Positions 32,231 through 42,409 of a stretch of DNA of 64,000 nt are shown piece by piece. Position 1 is the stretch's first letter, and each line of letters opens with the position of its first letter. The stretch is from Desulfoferrobacter suflitae. Lineage in GTDB: Bacteria > Desulfobacterota > Syntrophobacteria > Syntrophobacterales > Syntrophobacteraceae. The translations under genes and the position numbers were made by a program. The DNA lies in the NCBI RefSeq assembly GCF_022603395.1, contig NZ_JAIBKA010000005.1:1-64000 (forward strand). Direction: 5' to 3'. Under the pieces are notes generated by a model. It was not told the DNA's origin and did no database searches. It was given only the letters and a program-made list of their open reading frames with translations.

Positions 32231-34533
32231 TAACCCGCTTCCCCTTTCCCCGTCGAACCGTTTTCGGGAATATCGTCGGCTTCATACTTACATTCCGGAT
32301 TGGGGCAAACCCATTTCACTTTGCCCCCTCTGAGCTTTTTTTCAAGCAAAATGGGTGAATGACACACGGGGCACGATTTTGCCACCGGCTGGTTCCAAAA
32401 CAAACTGTTGCATTCCGGGTAGTTGCTGCAGCCGTAAAAGCGGCGCCCCTTCTTGCTGACCCGCTCCACCAGCTGGCCATCGCAGCCTTGCCGCGGGCAG
32501 GGAACTCCGATTCCCACACTGCGGGTGTTCTTGCATTCCGGATAGCCGCTGCAAGCCAGGAATTCACCGAAACGTCCCGACTTCAGAATCATGGGACGTC
32601 CGCACTTGTCACAGACCTCTTCGGTAGCTCGGTCGGTGCGCAGCTGGATTCGCCCCTTCTCGTCCCGTTCGTAATCCGAGGTAAACGAGCAGTCCGGGTA
32701 GGTGCTGCAGGCCAGAAACGGGCCGTGTCGGCTCCACTTGATGTGCAGTGGATGCCCGCTCTCCGGGCATTTCAAGTCGGTCGGCCAACCCTCTGTTTTG
32801 AGGTTGATCATATTGCTCTCGGCCGACTTGAGACTCTTCTGGAACTGACTGTAAAATTCTTCTAACAACTCGACATAGGGGAACTCCGTTCGCTCCACTT
32901 CATCCAGGCTGTTTTCCATTTTGGCGGTGAAGTCCACATCCACGATCCTGGGGAAATTTTTCACCACCAGGTTGTTCACCATCAGGCCCAATTCCGTGGG
33001 TTTGAGTCGCTGTCGATCGAGGGTAACGTATTCGCGGTCCAGGATAGTGGAGAGTATGGCCGCATAGGTACTCGGCCTGCCGATCCCCAGTTCCTCCAAT
33101 TCCTTGATGAGGCTGGCCTCGGAAAAGCGTGGGGGAGGTTGTGTGAAATGCTGTCTGGGATCTAATTTCACCAGTTCAAGAACCTGACCTTCATGGAGCT
33201 CGGGCAATCGGTCCTCGGCCTTTCCGCCGTTACTCTCATCTTCCTGGCTCTCCACATAAATCGACATGAACCCGGGAAACTCGATCACGGAGCCGGAAGC
33301 ACGAAACACATATTCACCCGCACTGATGTCGACGGCGGTTTGAGCAATTCTTGCCGGGGCCATCTGGCAGGCCACAAACCTCTGCCAAATCAAAGTGTAG
33401 AGCCGCAACTGCTCTTTACTCAGATAGCGCGAGACGGCTTCGGGGGTACGCTTCACATCGGTCGGACGGATCGCCTCGTGAGCATCCTGCGCTGCTTTTT
33501 GGGCCTTGTAGGCTACCGGTTTGGAGGGGAGGTAGTCTTTGCCGTATTCCGCCTGAATGTAATCCCTGGCCGCGGCCACTGCTTCCTGGGACAGGCGGGT
33601 GGAATCGGTGCGCATGTAGGTGATCAAGCCAACCGCGCCCTGATCGCCGAGCTCGATGCCTTCATAGAGTCTCTGGGCCACTCCCATGGTTCTGCGGGCC
33701 GGAAACCTGAGCTTTCTCGCCGCTTCCTGCTGCAGAGTGCTGGTGATGAAGGGGGGAGCAGGCGATCGGCGCCTCATCTTCTGTTCTACTTTGGTCACCT
33801 TGAACGGCAACGACCGGATCGCGTCAACCAGTTTGTGGGCTTCTGTGCCCGTGGAAATCTTGCACTTTTTGTTGCCGCAACGGGCGAGCTGTGCGCTGAA
33901 ACCCTGCGACGGGCCGTGCGACTGCTTGTCTACGCCCGCTTCAAGGTCCGCACCAATAGTCCAGTATTCCTCCGGATCGAAGGCCTGGATCTCCTTTTCC
34001 CGCTCACAAACCAGGCGCAATGCCACCGACTGAACTCTTCCGGCACTCAATCCCCGCTTTACTTTGGACCACAGCAAAGGAGAGATCAGATAGCCCACAA
34101 GGCGGTCCAGGATGCGCCTGGCCTGCTGCGCTTCATACAGGGACTTGTTGAGAGGGCTTGGGTGTTCCAGAGATTGTTTGATGGCCTTTTGGGTTAGTTC
34201 GTAAAAAAGCACTCGGTGAATCGGTTTCCCGTCCTGTTGCATCTCCTCGGCGATATGCCAGGCAATGGCTTCCCCTTCTCGATCCGGGTCCGGTCCAAGA
34301 TAAATGGCGTCGGCTTTGGCCGCAGCCTTGTTCAATTCATTAATGATCTTCTTTTTGCCCCTGATAACCCGATATTCCGGAAGAAAACGTTTTTCCAGAT
34401 CGATTCCCAGTTTGTTTTTCGGCAAGTCTTTGACATGGCCGACGGAAGCTTTAACGATAAAGTCCTTGCCGAGATAGCGTTCCAGGGTTTTGGCCTTAGT
34501 GGGAGACTCCACAATCAACAACGATTTCGACAT
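32230..34533 (-). CDS. topA: DNA topoisomerase I
   Basis: A 767-residue type IA topoisomerase. Visible are the TOPRIM start SLLIVESPTKAKTLERYLG, the catalytic tyrosine region ITYMRTDSTRLS, and three C-terminal zinc-finger modules (for example CPESGHPL, CDKCGRPM, CPVCHSPIL). It relaxes negative supercoils. Its reading frame ends with the first base of the prepilin-peptidase start, suggesting an operon topA-pilD with dprA upstream. Confidence 0.95.
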   Translation of the reverse strand: MSKSLLIVESPTKAKTLERYLGKDFIVKASVGHVKDLPKNKLGIDLEKRFLPEYRVIRGKKKIINELNKAAAKADAIYLGPDPDREGEAIAWHIAEEMQQDGKPIHRVLFYELTQKAIKQSLEHPSPLNKSLYEAQQARRILDRLVGYLISPLLWSKVKRGLSAGRVQSVALRLVCEREKEIQAFDPEEYWTIGADLEAGVDKQSHGPSQGFSAQLARCGNKKCKISTGTEAHKLVDAIRSLPFKVTKVEQKMRRRSPAPPFITSTLQQEAARKLRFPARRTMGVAQRLYEGIELGDQGAVGLITYMRTDSTRLSQEAVAAARDYIQAEYGKDYLPSKPVAYKAQKAAQDAHEAIRPTDVKRTPEAVSRYLSKEQLRLYTLIWQRFVACQMAPARIAQTAVDISAGEYVFRASGSVIEFPGFMSIYVESQEDESNGGKAEDRLPELHEGQVLELVKLDPRQHFTQPPPRFSEASLIKELEELGIGRPSTYAAILSTILDREYVTLDRQRLKPTELGLMVNNLVVKNFPRIVDVDFTAKMENSLDEVERTEFPYVELLEEFYSQFQKSLKSAESNMINLKTEGWPTDLKCPESGHPLHIKWSRHGPFLACSTYPDCSFTSDYERDEKGRIQLRTDRATEEVCDKCGRPMILKSGRFGEFLACSGYPECKNTRSVGIGVPCPRQGCDGQLVERVSKKGRRFYGCSNYPECNSLFWNQPVAKSCPVCHSPILLEKKLRGGKVKWVCPNPECKYEADDIPENGSTGKGEAG

Positions 34534-34551
34534 GAATATTCCTTGGCAATT

Positions 34552-35694
34552 CTATTTATGGATGTTGTCATCACAACGCACGAAAAATTTTCCCGGAAGC
34601 TGCTGAACGCAACCCTTCAGTTCCAGATTAAGTAGGATAACCATCACCTCCGCCGCCGGCAATTGCAGTGCCCGACATAGGTCGTCAGCGTGCCTGGGAT
34701 GCTGGTCCAAAACATTGAGCAGCCTGGCTTCGTCACCACTCAGATCGGGTGGTGCCGCGGTCGTCCTCGAAGTAGTGGTGAAATTGCCGCTGACGCGAAT
34801 CAGCGGGCGGAGTTCCTCCAGCACGTCCTCGGCACTCTCCACCAGCTTGGCTCCCTGTTTCAGCAGGCGATGCGGGCCGACACTGCGGTAATGGCGCGCC
34901 ATGCCCGGCACAGCAAACACCTCGCGGCCCTGCTCCAGGGCGAAGCGAGCCGTAATGAGGGAGCCGCTGCGATGGGCTGCTTCCACCACCACAACACCCA
35001 GAGACAGACCGCTTATGATGCGGTTGCGCATGGGGAAATTACCGGCGGACGGCAGCGTTTCCAGGGGAAATTCGCTCAACAAGGCACCGGCTTTGATGAT
35101 TTGCCCGCGCAGGGCACGGTTGATTCTGGGATACTCGATGTCCAATCCACACCCAAGAACCGCCAGAGTTCTGCCCTTGCCGCGCAGAGCGCCACGATGC
35201 GCTGCGCTGTCGATGCCCACAGCAAGACCGCTCACAATAGTGACCCCATATTGCGAAAGGTCCATGCACAGCCGCTCCGTAAAAGCGATGCCGAGCGGTG
35301 AGGCGGCCCTTGAACCCACCACCGAGACGGAAACCAGGTCCCTTGCTTCAATCGTGCCCTTGACAAAGAGCACCGCGGGAGGGTCCGGAATGGCGCGCAA
35401 ATTTGCCGGATAGTCGGCATCGTTCAGGCAGAGGAGCTGAACTTGTTGATCCTGCAGCCTCTTAAATTCAAACTCGGGAGAGCGCATGGTTGCTTTTTTC
35501 AGCAGCGCCTGTTTTGCTTTGTCGCGCAACCCGGGCACACCGGCCACCGCCTTCGGAGCGGCCCTCAATACGCCGAGAGGCGACCCAAAGTGCTCTATGA
35601 GCCGCAATATGGAGCGATTTCCCAAGCCGGGGATCAAAGTGAGTGTCAGCCAGGCAATTCTTTCCTCTTCACCAATTCCGGTCATAGCTTCCAT
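34552..35694 (-). CDS. dprA: DNA-processing protein DprA
   Basis: A 380-residue DprA/Smf protein. A SAM-like N-terminus (LTLIPGLGNRSILRLIEHFG) is followed by the Rossmann domain with SVVGSRAAS, GLAVGIDSAAHRGAL and ALEQGREVFAVPG, the standard DprA signatures. A C-terminal winged helix is present (ARLLNVLDQHPRHADDL). It loads RecA on incoming single-stranded DNA. It precedes topA by 18 bp. Confidence 0.93.
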   Translation of the reverse strand: MEAMTGIGEEERIAWLTLTLIPGLGNRSILRLIEHFGSPLGVLRAAPKAVAGVPGLRDKAKQALLKKATMRSPEFEFKRLQDQQVQLLCLNDADYPANLRAIPDPPAVLFVKGTIEARDLVSVSVVGSRAASPLGIAFTERLCMDLSQYGVTIVSGLAVGIDSAAHRGALRGKGRTLAVLGCGLDIEYPRINRALRGQIIKAGALLSEFPLETLPSAGNFPMRNRIISGLSLGVVVVEAAHRSGSLITARFALEQGREVFAVPGMARHYRSVGPHRLLKQGAKLVESAEDVLEELRPLIRVSGNFTTTSRTTAAPPDLSGDEARLLNVLDQHPRHADDLCRALQLPAAEVMVILLNLELKGCVQQLPGKFFVRCDDNIHK

Positions 35695-35923
35695 CGGGAC
35701 CTATCTGCCATTCAAGTTGGCAATAACTTCCCCATCACCTATCCTCGACAAACGCGCCCTGTTTTGAGCAGAAGAGCTGAAACCAGGATGCAGGTATTGG
35801 AAGGACCACTTGCCTCACCTGCTCCAAACCTTCTGCAGGGAAAATGCATGACGAGTAACTTGTCGAGCACGGATTACGCTGCATTGCATCTTGTTTTCGG
35901 TCACGTTGACATGATAACTACAG

Positions 35924-37315
35924 ATGCCGGTCCCATTTGTCAAATTGATGCTGCACAGCTGCCAACAGAATACAGTGGAGCCAGCCCCGCAAAATGCCAA
36001 CATCTCTCGCAAGGATCGCAAGGTGAGCCAGCAAGACGGCCCAGGAACATTCGCCAAACCCGAGCTACTCGCCCCCGCCGGCAGTCTGGAAAAGGCGCAG
36101 ATCGCTTTCGCCTATGGAGCAGACGCCGTTTATGCGGGGGGCACCAATTTCAGTCTGCGCGCCTCGGCGCGCAACCTGAACCGCGAGGAACTTGCCGCCC
36201 TGTGTTTCTCCGCACATAAACTCGGCAGGAAGGTTTATGTTGCCGTGAACACCTTTGCGCGCAATCGAGATCTCACTGCGCTTCCCCCGTACCTTGAATA
36301 CCTGCAGGATATTCAAGTAGACGCACTCATCCTAAGCGATCCCGGTGTGCTCCTCCTGGCAAAACAATGGGCCCCCGATGTGTCCCTGCACCTGAGCACC
36401 CAGGCGAACACCACCAACAGCCTGAGCGTTGCGTTCTGGGGCAAACAGGGTATCAGGCGGGTGAACCTTGCACGCGAGCTGAGCTACTCAGAAGTTCAGA
36501 CCATTCGCAAAGAGACGGCAATGGAATTGGAAGTATTTGTCCACGGGGCCATGTGCGTCTCCTATTCCGGCCGCTGCCTGCTCAGCGCCATACTCAATCG
36601 GCGCAGCGCCAATCTTGGGCGTTGCACGCAGCCGTGTCGCTGGTCGTACCGCCTGGTAGAGGAGAAGCGGCCCGGACAATATTTCCCCATTCAGCAAGAC
36701 CAGAGCGGCACTTACATATTCAATTCCAAAGACCTCTGCCTGATCGAAGAGCTTGACCAACTGATGGAGTTGGGAATTGACGCCCTCAAGATCGAGGGCC
36801 GCATGAAGGGTGCACTGTATCTGGCAAACGTCATTCGCACTTACCGCCAGGCCATCGACCACTGCTGTGACGCAGCGGGCAGCTATGTGGTGCGCCGCGA
36901 CTGGGTGGACGACCTGGCGCGGGTGAGCCACCGTCCGTACACCAAGGGGATGCTTTTTCCCGAGCCCCGAGAAACCACAGGGGACGTATCTCCTTCCACT
37001 TCCTACGTACAGACCCACACGCTGGCCGGCATCGTGAGGCCTTTCCCCGAATCCCGATGGGAACCGGAGAACGTCCTGCTACGAAACACCACCGGCTGGG
37101 TGTGCATGGAAGTGCGCAGTCCTCTGAAAGAGGGAAGCGTCGTGGAGTTCCTCTACCCGGACGGACGAACTCTGCCGCTGACTTTAAATTCCTTTGAAGA
37201 CCTCCTTGGAAACAGGCTCCAGGTAGCTCATCCCAATAGCTGGATCCGCTTCCCGGCACCCCTGGAAGTCTTCCCGCTGCAGGTTGTGAGTGCCCGCAGG
37301 AGCCGCGCCGCCTAA
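35924..37315 (+). CDS. U32 peptidase-family protein (RlhA/TrhP-like)
   Basis: About 463 residues; the true start may lie downstream, as PELLAPAGSLEKAQIA begins the conserved domain at residue 46. The U32 signature is present: EVFVHGAMCVSYSGRCLLSA, with further cysteines in RCTQPCRW. Members of this family include RNA-hydroxylation factors RlhA and TrhP and not only proteases, so an RNA-modification role is more likely than proteolysis. It diverges from dprA. Confidence 0.82.
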   Translation: MPVPFVKLMLHSCQQNTVEPAPQNANISRKDRKVSQQDGPGTFAKPELLAPAGSLEKAQIAFAYGADAVYAGGTNFSLRASARNLNREELAALCFSAHKLGRKVYVAVNTFARNRDLTALPPYLEYLQDIQVDALILSDPGVLLLAKQWAPDVSLHLSTQANTTNSLSVAFWGKQGIRRVNLARELSYSEVQTIRKETAMELEVFVHGAMCVSYSGRCLLSAILNRRSANLGRCTQPCRWSYRLVEEKRPGQYFPIQQDQSGTYIFNSKDLCLIEELDQLMELGIDALKIEGRMKGALYLANVIRTYRQAIDHCCDAAGSYVVRRDWVDDLARVSHRPYTKGMLFPEPRETTGDVSPSTSYVQTHTLAGIVRPFPESRWEPENVLLRNTTGWVCMEVRSPLKEGSVVEFLYPDGRTLPLTLNSFEDLLGNRLQVAHPNSWIRFPAPLEVFPLQVVSARRSRAA

Positions 37316-37436
37316 TGGCAATTGTCCTTGGGCCTCATGCCAATGCAAATCCCGGTGCAAGTCCTCTGCAGCCTTTCAGGTCAACACCGCCGCGGTGAGA
37401 TTGTCTGAGTTGGTTTTGCAGACGCTACGATCCCCA

Positions 37437-37477
37437 AAAACAAAGTCGGGTTGCCTCCGGCAACCCGACTTTGTTTT
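37437..37477. terminator. Bidirectional terminator after nuoG
   Basis: A perfect 19-bp stem (AAAACAAAGTCGGGTTGCC, loop TCC, then its complement) with T-rich ends lies between the convergent U32-family gene and nuoG. It should end the complex I transcript. Confidence 0.9.
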
Positions 37478-37635
37478 ATCATCCGCCTATGGGATCGATC
37501 TATCTTTTTACAGTTTCAAGGAACATGTTTTTGCTGCGGGTTGGGTTGGGTCACCGTTTCGCATCACGAAACCCAGCCCACCCGGAAGTGCAAATCATTT
37601 TGTAAAACACTACCCCTGACGAGCACTCCAGGGCA

Positions 37636-39954
37636 TCACAACCTGGCTGCATAAAACTTGAACCTGGCTTTTTCTTCCTCCGGCAGGCCCAGTCTGACGG
37701 TGCCTGCACCCGCTCCATCCACAGGCCACTGGACACCTTCGTCGGGGATTTGCTCGAAGCTCAACCCATCCAGCTCCTTTATCAGTTGAACGGCTTCAGC
37801 GAACGTCGCGGCAAGGCTTTCGGCCTTCAATTCCGGGTTCAAATTACTCAACACCCCGTTGATCAACTCAAAATCCGACCTGGCGTCAGAGCAAATGGTC
37901 AGAGCCTTGTGCAGTCGCTGCACCCTCCGCTCACAATTGGTGGCGGTGCCTTCCTTTTCGATGAAGCTCAAGGACGGAAGCACCACATGCGCATAATCGA
38001 ACGCCCTGTTCTTGACGCAATCCTGCACCACCAGCAGGCTCAGGCGGCTCAGCGCCCCTTCGACCTTGGCCCTGGGATATCCCAGTTCAAAGGGATCTAC
38101 CCCGATGAGATAGAGTGCCTTCATTTCACCCTTCTCGATAGCCTCAAACATTTCCGGCCAGCTCAATCCGCCCTGATCCGAAGGTTCAACACCCCACAGC
38201 TTGCCCACCGTCTTGCGTGCGGCGGCACGAGTCACAGGGCTGTAACCGGGCAGGTACTTGGCAACCGCGCCGAAGTCGATGGCCCCCTGTGCATTCCCGG
38301 TGCACCCCATCACGTTCACGCCACCACCCTCGACGCCGAGGGAACCCAGCAGCATCTGCAGAGCCGCACACATCCTGTAGAAGGTCTCGTTGAGCGGAGC
38401 CGTCTTGCGATCCACGCCATAGATCAGGCAGGCGGGCTTCTTGCTCGCATAAAGCTGAGCCGTCTCGCGAATCTCCTGTTCGCCTAACCCGGTTTTTTCC
38501 GTCAGCTCACCCATGCCGATCTTTTCGATATTGCGCTGCAGCTTATCAAATTCCTGCGTGTACTGTTCCAGGTAATCCTTGTCATACAGCTCTTCTTCGA
38601 TGATCGTCTTGATCAAGCCGAGGACCAGCGCGTCCTCGCTGCCTTCCTTCACCGCCAGATGTTTGGTCGCCGTTTTCGTCAGTGGCACTTGCTGGGGGTG
38701 CGCCACGATCAGGATCCCCCCTTGACGACTCGCCTTTCTCGCACGAATGCCGGCAATGGCGTGCTTTTCGATGGTATCCGCTCCCAGAGCCAGAACCGCC
38801 CCGGCTTTGGCAATGTCCCCCAGGGTATTGCTCATGGCACCCAGTCCTGTACTGCTCGCCAGGCCATCGTAAATGACCTGCTGCCAGGGACCGTCGATAT
38901 TGTCCACATTGTTGCAGGCAAGAGCCCCCCGTGCCAACTTCTGGGCAAGGTAGTACTCTTCGTTGGTGAGCATACCGCCGCAGACCACACCGATAGCATT
39001 CCCACCATCCGTATCCCGCACCTTTTCAAGGGCCGAAGCAGCCGTTTTCAAGCCGTCTTCAAGGGAGCACGGGGCGAGGCCATCGCCGTCCTTGAGGCAG
39101 GCAGTCCTGACTCGATCCGGCGAATTGATGAAGTCGAAATTGAACCGCCCCATCTTGCACAAGGCCCCCATATTCGCGGGGGAAGCAAAGTCACCGCGCA
39201 CCCGTACCACCTTCTCGTCTAAAACATCATACGCCGCCCGGCATCCCATTGAGCATTGCAAACACACGGTGGCACACGGTTTCAACTGCCATGAGCGAAC
39301 CTCGTCCCGCCCCCTGCGCCAGCCGATGGCATCCACCGGGCAGAAATCCACGCAGTGCCCGCACAGTTCACAACCGGCCTCCATGGTGGGCAGATCAAAG
39401 GCGGTCGAGATCCTTTGATCAAATCCGCGCCCGACCTTGGTCCACACATCCGCTCCCTGTATCTCGCTGCAAGCGCGAATACACCGGCGGCACAGAATAC
39501 ACTTGTTCATATTCAAGTGCAGCTCGGGATTGGGATCGGGATCGATCTCATATTTATGCCGCTCTCCACCCTCAAAAGCGGTTGGCTTCACCTTGTACAG
39601 ATAAGCCATATCCTGCAGCTCGCACTCGCCGGTCGCGTAGCACGTCATGCAGTCATTTGGGTGGTCGGAAAGCAGAAGTTCCATGATCGTCCTGCGCGAC
39701 TCGATCACCTTTTCCGATTCTGTTTCAATGACCATTCCATTCCTGACAGGGAAAACACAGCCTGCCACCAAGGTCGACCAGCCTCCCCGAATGTCCTCCA
39801 CAACGCATATACGGCATGCCTCTTCTAGGGGAAGATACGGATGATAGCAGAGGGTAGGAATGTAAATCCCCAATTGCTTGGCAGCTTCCAAAATGGTTGT
39901 GCCCTTCTCTACCTCAACTTCCTGGCCATTAATTTTCAGTGTCACTTTTGCCAT
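37636..39954 (-). CDS. nuoG: NADH-quinone oxidoreductase subunit G
   Basis: A 772-residue protein at the distal end of the complex I operon. It has an N-terminal 2Fe-2S ferredoxin region (CYHPYLPLEEACRIC), a His-Cys 4Fe-4S motif (HPNDCMTCYATGEC), two 4Fe-4S motifs (CILCRRCIRAC, CELCGHCVDFCPVDAIG) and a CLQCSMGC cluster, then a molybdopterin-oxidoreductase fold without obvious active-site metal ligand. It carries electrons through the peripheral arm. Formate-dehydrogenase-like proteins share this layout; the operon supports nuoG. Confidence 0.88.
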   Translation of the reverse strand: MAKVTLKINGQEVEVEKGTTILEAAKQLGIYIPTLCYHPYLPLEEACRICVVEDIRGGWSTLVAGCVFPVRNGMVIETESEKVIESRRTIMELLLSDHPNDCMTCYATGECELQDMAYLYKVKPTAFEGGERHKYEIDPDPNPELHLNMNKCILCRRCIRACSEIQGADVWTKVGRGFDQRISTAFDLPTMEAGCELCGHCVDFCPVDAIGWRRGRDEVRSWQLKPCATVCLQCSMGCRAAYDVLDEKVVRVRGDFASPANMGALCKMGRFNFDFINSPDRVRTACLKDGDGLAPCSLEDGLKTAASALEKVRDTDGGNAIGVVCGGMLTNEEYYLAQKLARGALACNNVDNIDGPWQQVIYDGLASSTGLGAMSNTLGDIAKAGAVLALGADTIEKHAIAGIRARKASRQGGILIVAHPQQVPLTKTATKHLAVKEGSEDALVLGLIKTIIEEELYDKDYLEQYTQEFDKLQRNIEKIGMGELTEKTGLGEQEIRETAQLYASKKPACLIYGVDRKTAPLNETFYRMCAALQMLLGSLGVEGGGVNVMGCTGNAQGAIDFGAVAKYLPGYSPVTRAAARKTVGKLWGVEPSDQGGLSWPEMFEAIEKGEMKALYLIGVDPFELGYPRAKVEGALSRLSLLVVQDCVKNRAFDYAHVVLPSLSFIEKEGTATNCERRVQRLHKALTICSDARSDFELINGVLSNLNPELKAESLAATFAEAVQLIKELDGLSFEQIPDEGVQWPVDGAGAGTVRLGLPEEEKARFKFYAARL

Positions 39955-40024
39955 GATGCTTTTATCCTTTAACTATTTCAACCTAGCTAGAAATCTTGGA
40001 GAGCCTTGTTTTCCCTCTTCACCC

Positions 40025-40891
40025 TTATTTTTTCTTCTTCTTTTGCTTGCGCTGCTGGAGCCGAGCCGCTTTCTTCTGCATTTCGACCAATTCCGTGCAC
40101 ACGCCGGCGGGGCATTCCTTGCGTTCAATGTGCGCTTTGAATTCATCCTCGAAATAGGTGATGGCACTCAACACGGGCCGACTGCTGGTCACTGCAAAAT
40201 CGCAATGCGGCGCATCCACCATGGTCTGGCACAAAATTCTGATCTGCTCTAAATCGTGCTCTGATCCCTGTCCGGCAACTATCCGCTCCATGGTCTCCTG
40301 CATACGCTTCATCCCAAGCCTGCAGGGCACGCATTTACCACATGACAGGCCTTCTTCAAAGTCGAGGAAGTATTTCGCCACATCCACCATGCAGACTTTA
40401 TCATCGATGCCGCCAATCAGCCCGGTATCCCGCTCGTAATAGATGTCGGCACGATAGGATCGATTCGGTTGTATAGAAAGGAGGGGAAACAGGATGCGCC
40501 CACGGACCAGTGTTTCTTCGACAACGTCGGGGATCATGTCGGCAGTGATCCCCAGGTAGAAAAAATTCTTCTGTGGAAATCCCAGGAATGGCCCGTTCTT
40601 GCACTTGCCCCCACAACCCGTCTTGGCCCTGCCCACGCTACAGCTGAGATGCCTGCGTGCAATTTCCGCTTCCAGCGCATTTCTAACAGATTCTGCGTCG
40701 CATGAGCACCCGGGCTCAGCCGCGCAAACCGTGATGCAATCCTTATTTGAGGTTGGATCACAGAAAGGTTTGCGCTTTTTGATACCGCCGATCGCTTCTC
40801 CCTTGCTCCGTTTCCCGGCGTCCGACCGAGTGAATAGACTCAAAGGGGTTTTCTGTGCCTCGTTTTTCAGCGATTTGAATCGTCCTAGCAT
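40025..40891 (-). CDS. NuoF-like protein lacking the FMN domain
   Basis: About 288 residues from a preferred start MLGRFKSLKN at 40891 (an upstream start at 40933 is possible). Residues about 30-110 form a thioredoxin-like 2Fe-2S region with four cysteines (CITVCAAEPGC, KTGCGGKC); residues 130-290 match the SLBB and C-terminal 4Fe-4S domain of NuoF (YFLDFEEGLSCGKCVPCRLG, YFEDEFKAH). The NADH/FMN-binding GRGG domain is absent. It lies between nuoN and nuoG and may serve as an extra electron-input or structural subunit. Function is inferred only. Confidence 0.7.
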   Translation of the reverse strand: MLGRFKSLKNEAQKTPLSLFTRSDAGKRSKGEAIGGIKKRKPFCDPTSNKDCITVCAAEPGCSCDAESVRNALEAEIARRHLSCSVGRAKTGCGGKCKNGPFLGFPQKNFFYLGITADMIPDVVEETLVRGRILFPLLSIQPNRSYRADIYYERDTGLIGGIDDKVCMVDVAKYFLDFEEGLSCGKCVPCRLGMKRMQETMERIVAGQGSEHDLEQIRILCQTMVDAPHCDFAVTSSRPVLSAITYFEDEFKAHIERKECPAGVCTELVEMQKKAARLQQRKQKKKKK

Positions 40892-40961
40892 AGCTGTCTT
40901 CCGCTCTCTTTCCCATTCCGCCCGGGGCAGCATCGCTCAGTGCGGATGGTTTCTCCGAATA

Positions 40962-42392
40962 TCAGATGAATAAGGACCTGGCAGCGGCTTCGGTCAAAGC
41001 CACAAATTGATCCGGAAAAATTCCCACATACACCATTGCAATGACCAGAAAGATTGCGAGTGATTTGGTCCATTTATCCACCCGCACAGGTGGGTAGGGA
41101 TTAACAGGTTCCAGCAGATAGGCTGCCTTGATGACGATGAGATAGTAATATAAGGAGATGGTAGCGTTGATCATGCCGATGATGACCAATGTCAGGTAGC
41201 CCTGCTCGAGCGCCGCCGCGAAGACCAGAAACTTACCGGTGAAACCCACCGTAGGGGGGATGCCGGCCAGGCCGAAGAGACCCAGCATCAGGGTCATGGC
41301 AAGCAGTGGTGAGCGCTTGTGCAATCCCGCCAGTTCCTTGATCTTAAGGTTGTGTCCATCGTCTGCAATTTTCAAAATCACCATGAAACAGGCAAAATTC
41401 ATGATCAGGTAGGCCAAGGCATAATAGATGGCACTCGCATAGCCCCGCTGCGTCATACTCAGGATGCCTATCATCATATATCCGGCGTGAGCAATACTGG
41501 AATAGGCAAGCAACCGCTTGATGTCTTTCTGGATGATGGCAACCAGATTGCCAAAGGTCATGGAAAGGATGGAAAGCACCACCAGCAACTTGATAAACAC
41601 CGCACTCTCGCCGCCGGAAAATCCGACAAAGCGGATCACGATAGCGGCCGCAGCCATCTTGGAAGCGGTTGCGATGTATGTAGTGACCTGGTTGGCGGCA
41701 CCCTGGTAGACATCCGGCGCCCAGATGTGGAAGGGGAACAGGGCCTGTTTGAAAAAGAAGCCTGAAAGGGCCAGCACCAATCCTACTATCGCTGCGGGCT
41801 CGGTCATCATTCCCGGCAGCACCTTCATCAGTTCAGCAACATAGGTTGTATGGGTCATGCCGAACAGGTAGCTTATGCCAAAGACCATGAAGCCCGAAGC
41901 AGTCGATCCCACCATAAAGTACTTGATGCCTGTTTCAGCGAATTCATCCGTCTTGCGCCGCATCGCCACCAGCAGGTACAGGCAGTAGGAAGAAAGCTCG
42001 ACGGAAATATAGATGGTCAACAACTCAACCGCGCTGACCAGCATCATCATTCCAAGGGTACAGATGAAGGTGAAAAGGTAGAATTCGGCGTGCTGCCTGC
42101 TGTCGATGCCTTCGAGTTCGCTGCAGGTGAGCACCACCCAGAACGTCCCCAGGGCCAGCAGCAGTTTGAATACCTGACTGTACAGATCCACCCTGTAGGC
42201 ATCGAAAAATACCATTCCCTCAAGACGGGCGGACAAAACGGCCACCAAAACACCGACTCCCGAGAGGATCACAGCCCAAGTATACAGTCGCCTAGGTTCC
42301 GATTTTCGTTGCAGCGATAAAGCAAAAAACACCACCGCCATCAACACATAATACAACTCAGGAATAAAAAGCACCCATTTCATCATTGCCAA
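40962..42392 (-). CDS. nuoN: NADH-quinone oxidoreductase subunit N
   Basis: A 476-residue antiporter-like membrane subunit with about 14 predicted helices. Conserved charged positions of the proton channel appear ([21 protein letters not shown] and [19 protein letters not shown]). It follows nuoM by 17 bp and is normal in length. Confidence 0.93.
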   Translation of the reverse strand: MAMMKWVLFIPELYYVLMAVVFFALSLQRKSEPRRLYTWAVILSGVGVLVAVLSARLEGMVFFDAYRVDLYSQVFKLLLALGTFWVVLTCSELEGIDSRQHAEFYLFTFICTLGMMMLVSAVELLTIYISVELSSYCLYLLVAMRRKTDEFAETGIKYFMVGSTASGFMVFGISYLFGMTHTTYVAELMKVLPGMMTEPAAIVGLVLALSGFFFKQALFPFHIWAPDVYQGAANQVTTYIATASKMAAAAIVIRFVGFSGGESAVFIKLLVVLSILSMTFGNLVAIIQKDIKRLLAYSSIAHAGYMMIGILSMTQRGYASAIYYALAYLIMNFACFMVILKIADDGHNLKIKELAGLHKRSPLLAMTLMLGLFGLAGIPPTVGFTGKFLVFAAALEQGYLTLVIIGMINATISLYYYLIVIKAAYLLEPVNPYPPVRVDKWTKSLAIFLVIAMVYVGIFPDQFVALTEAAARSLFI

Positions 42393-42409
42393 TCTTTCCC
42401 CTCAATTGC

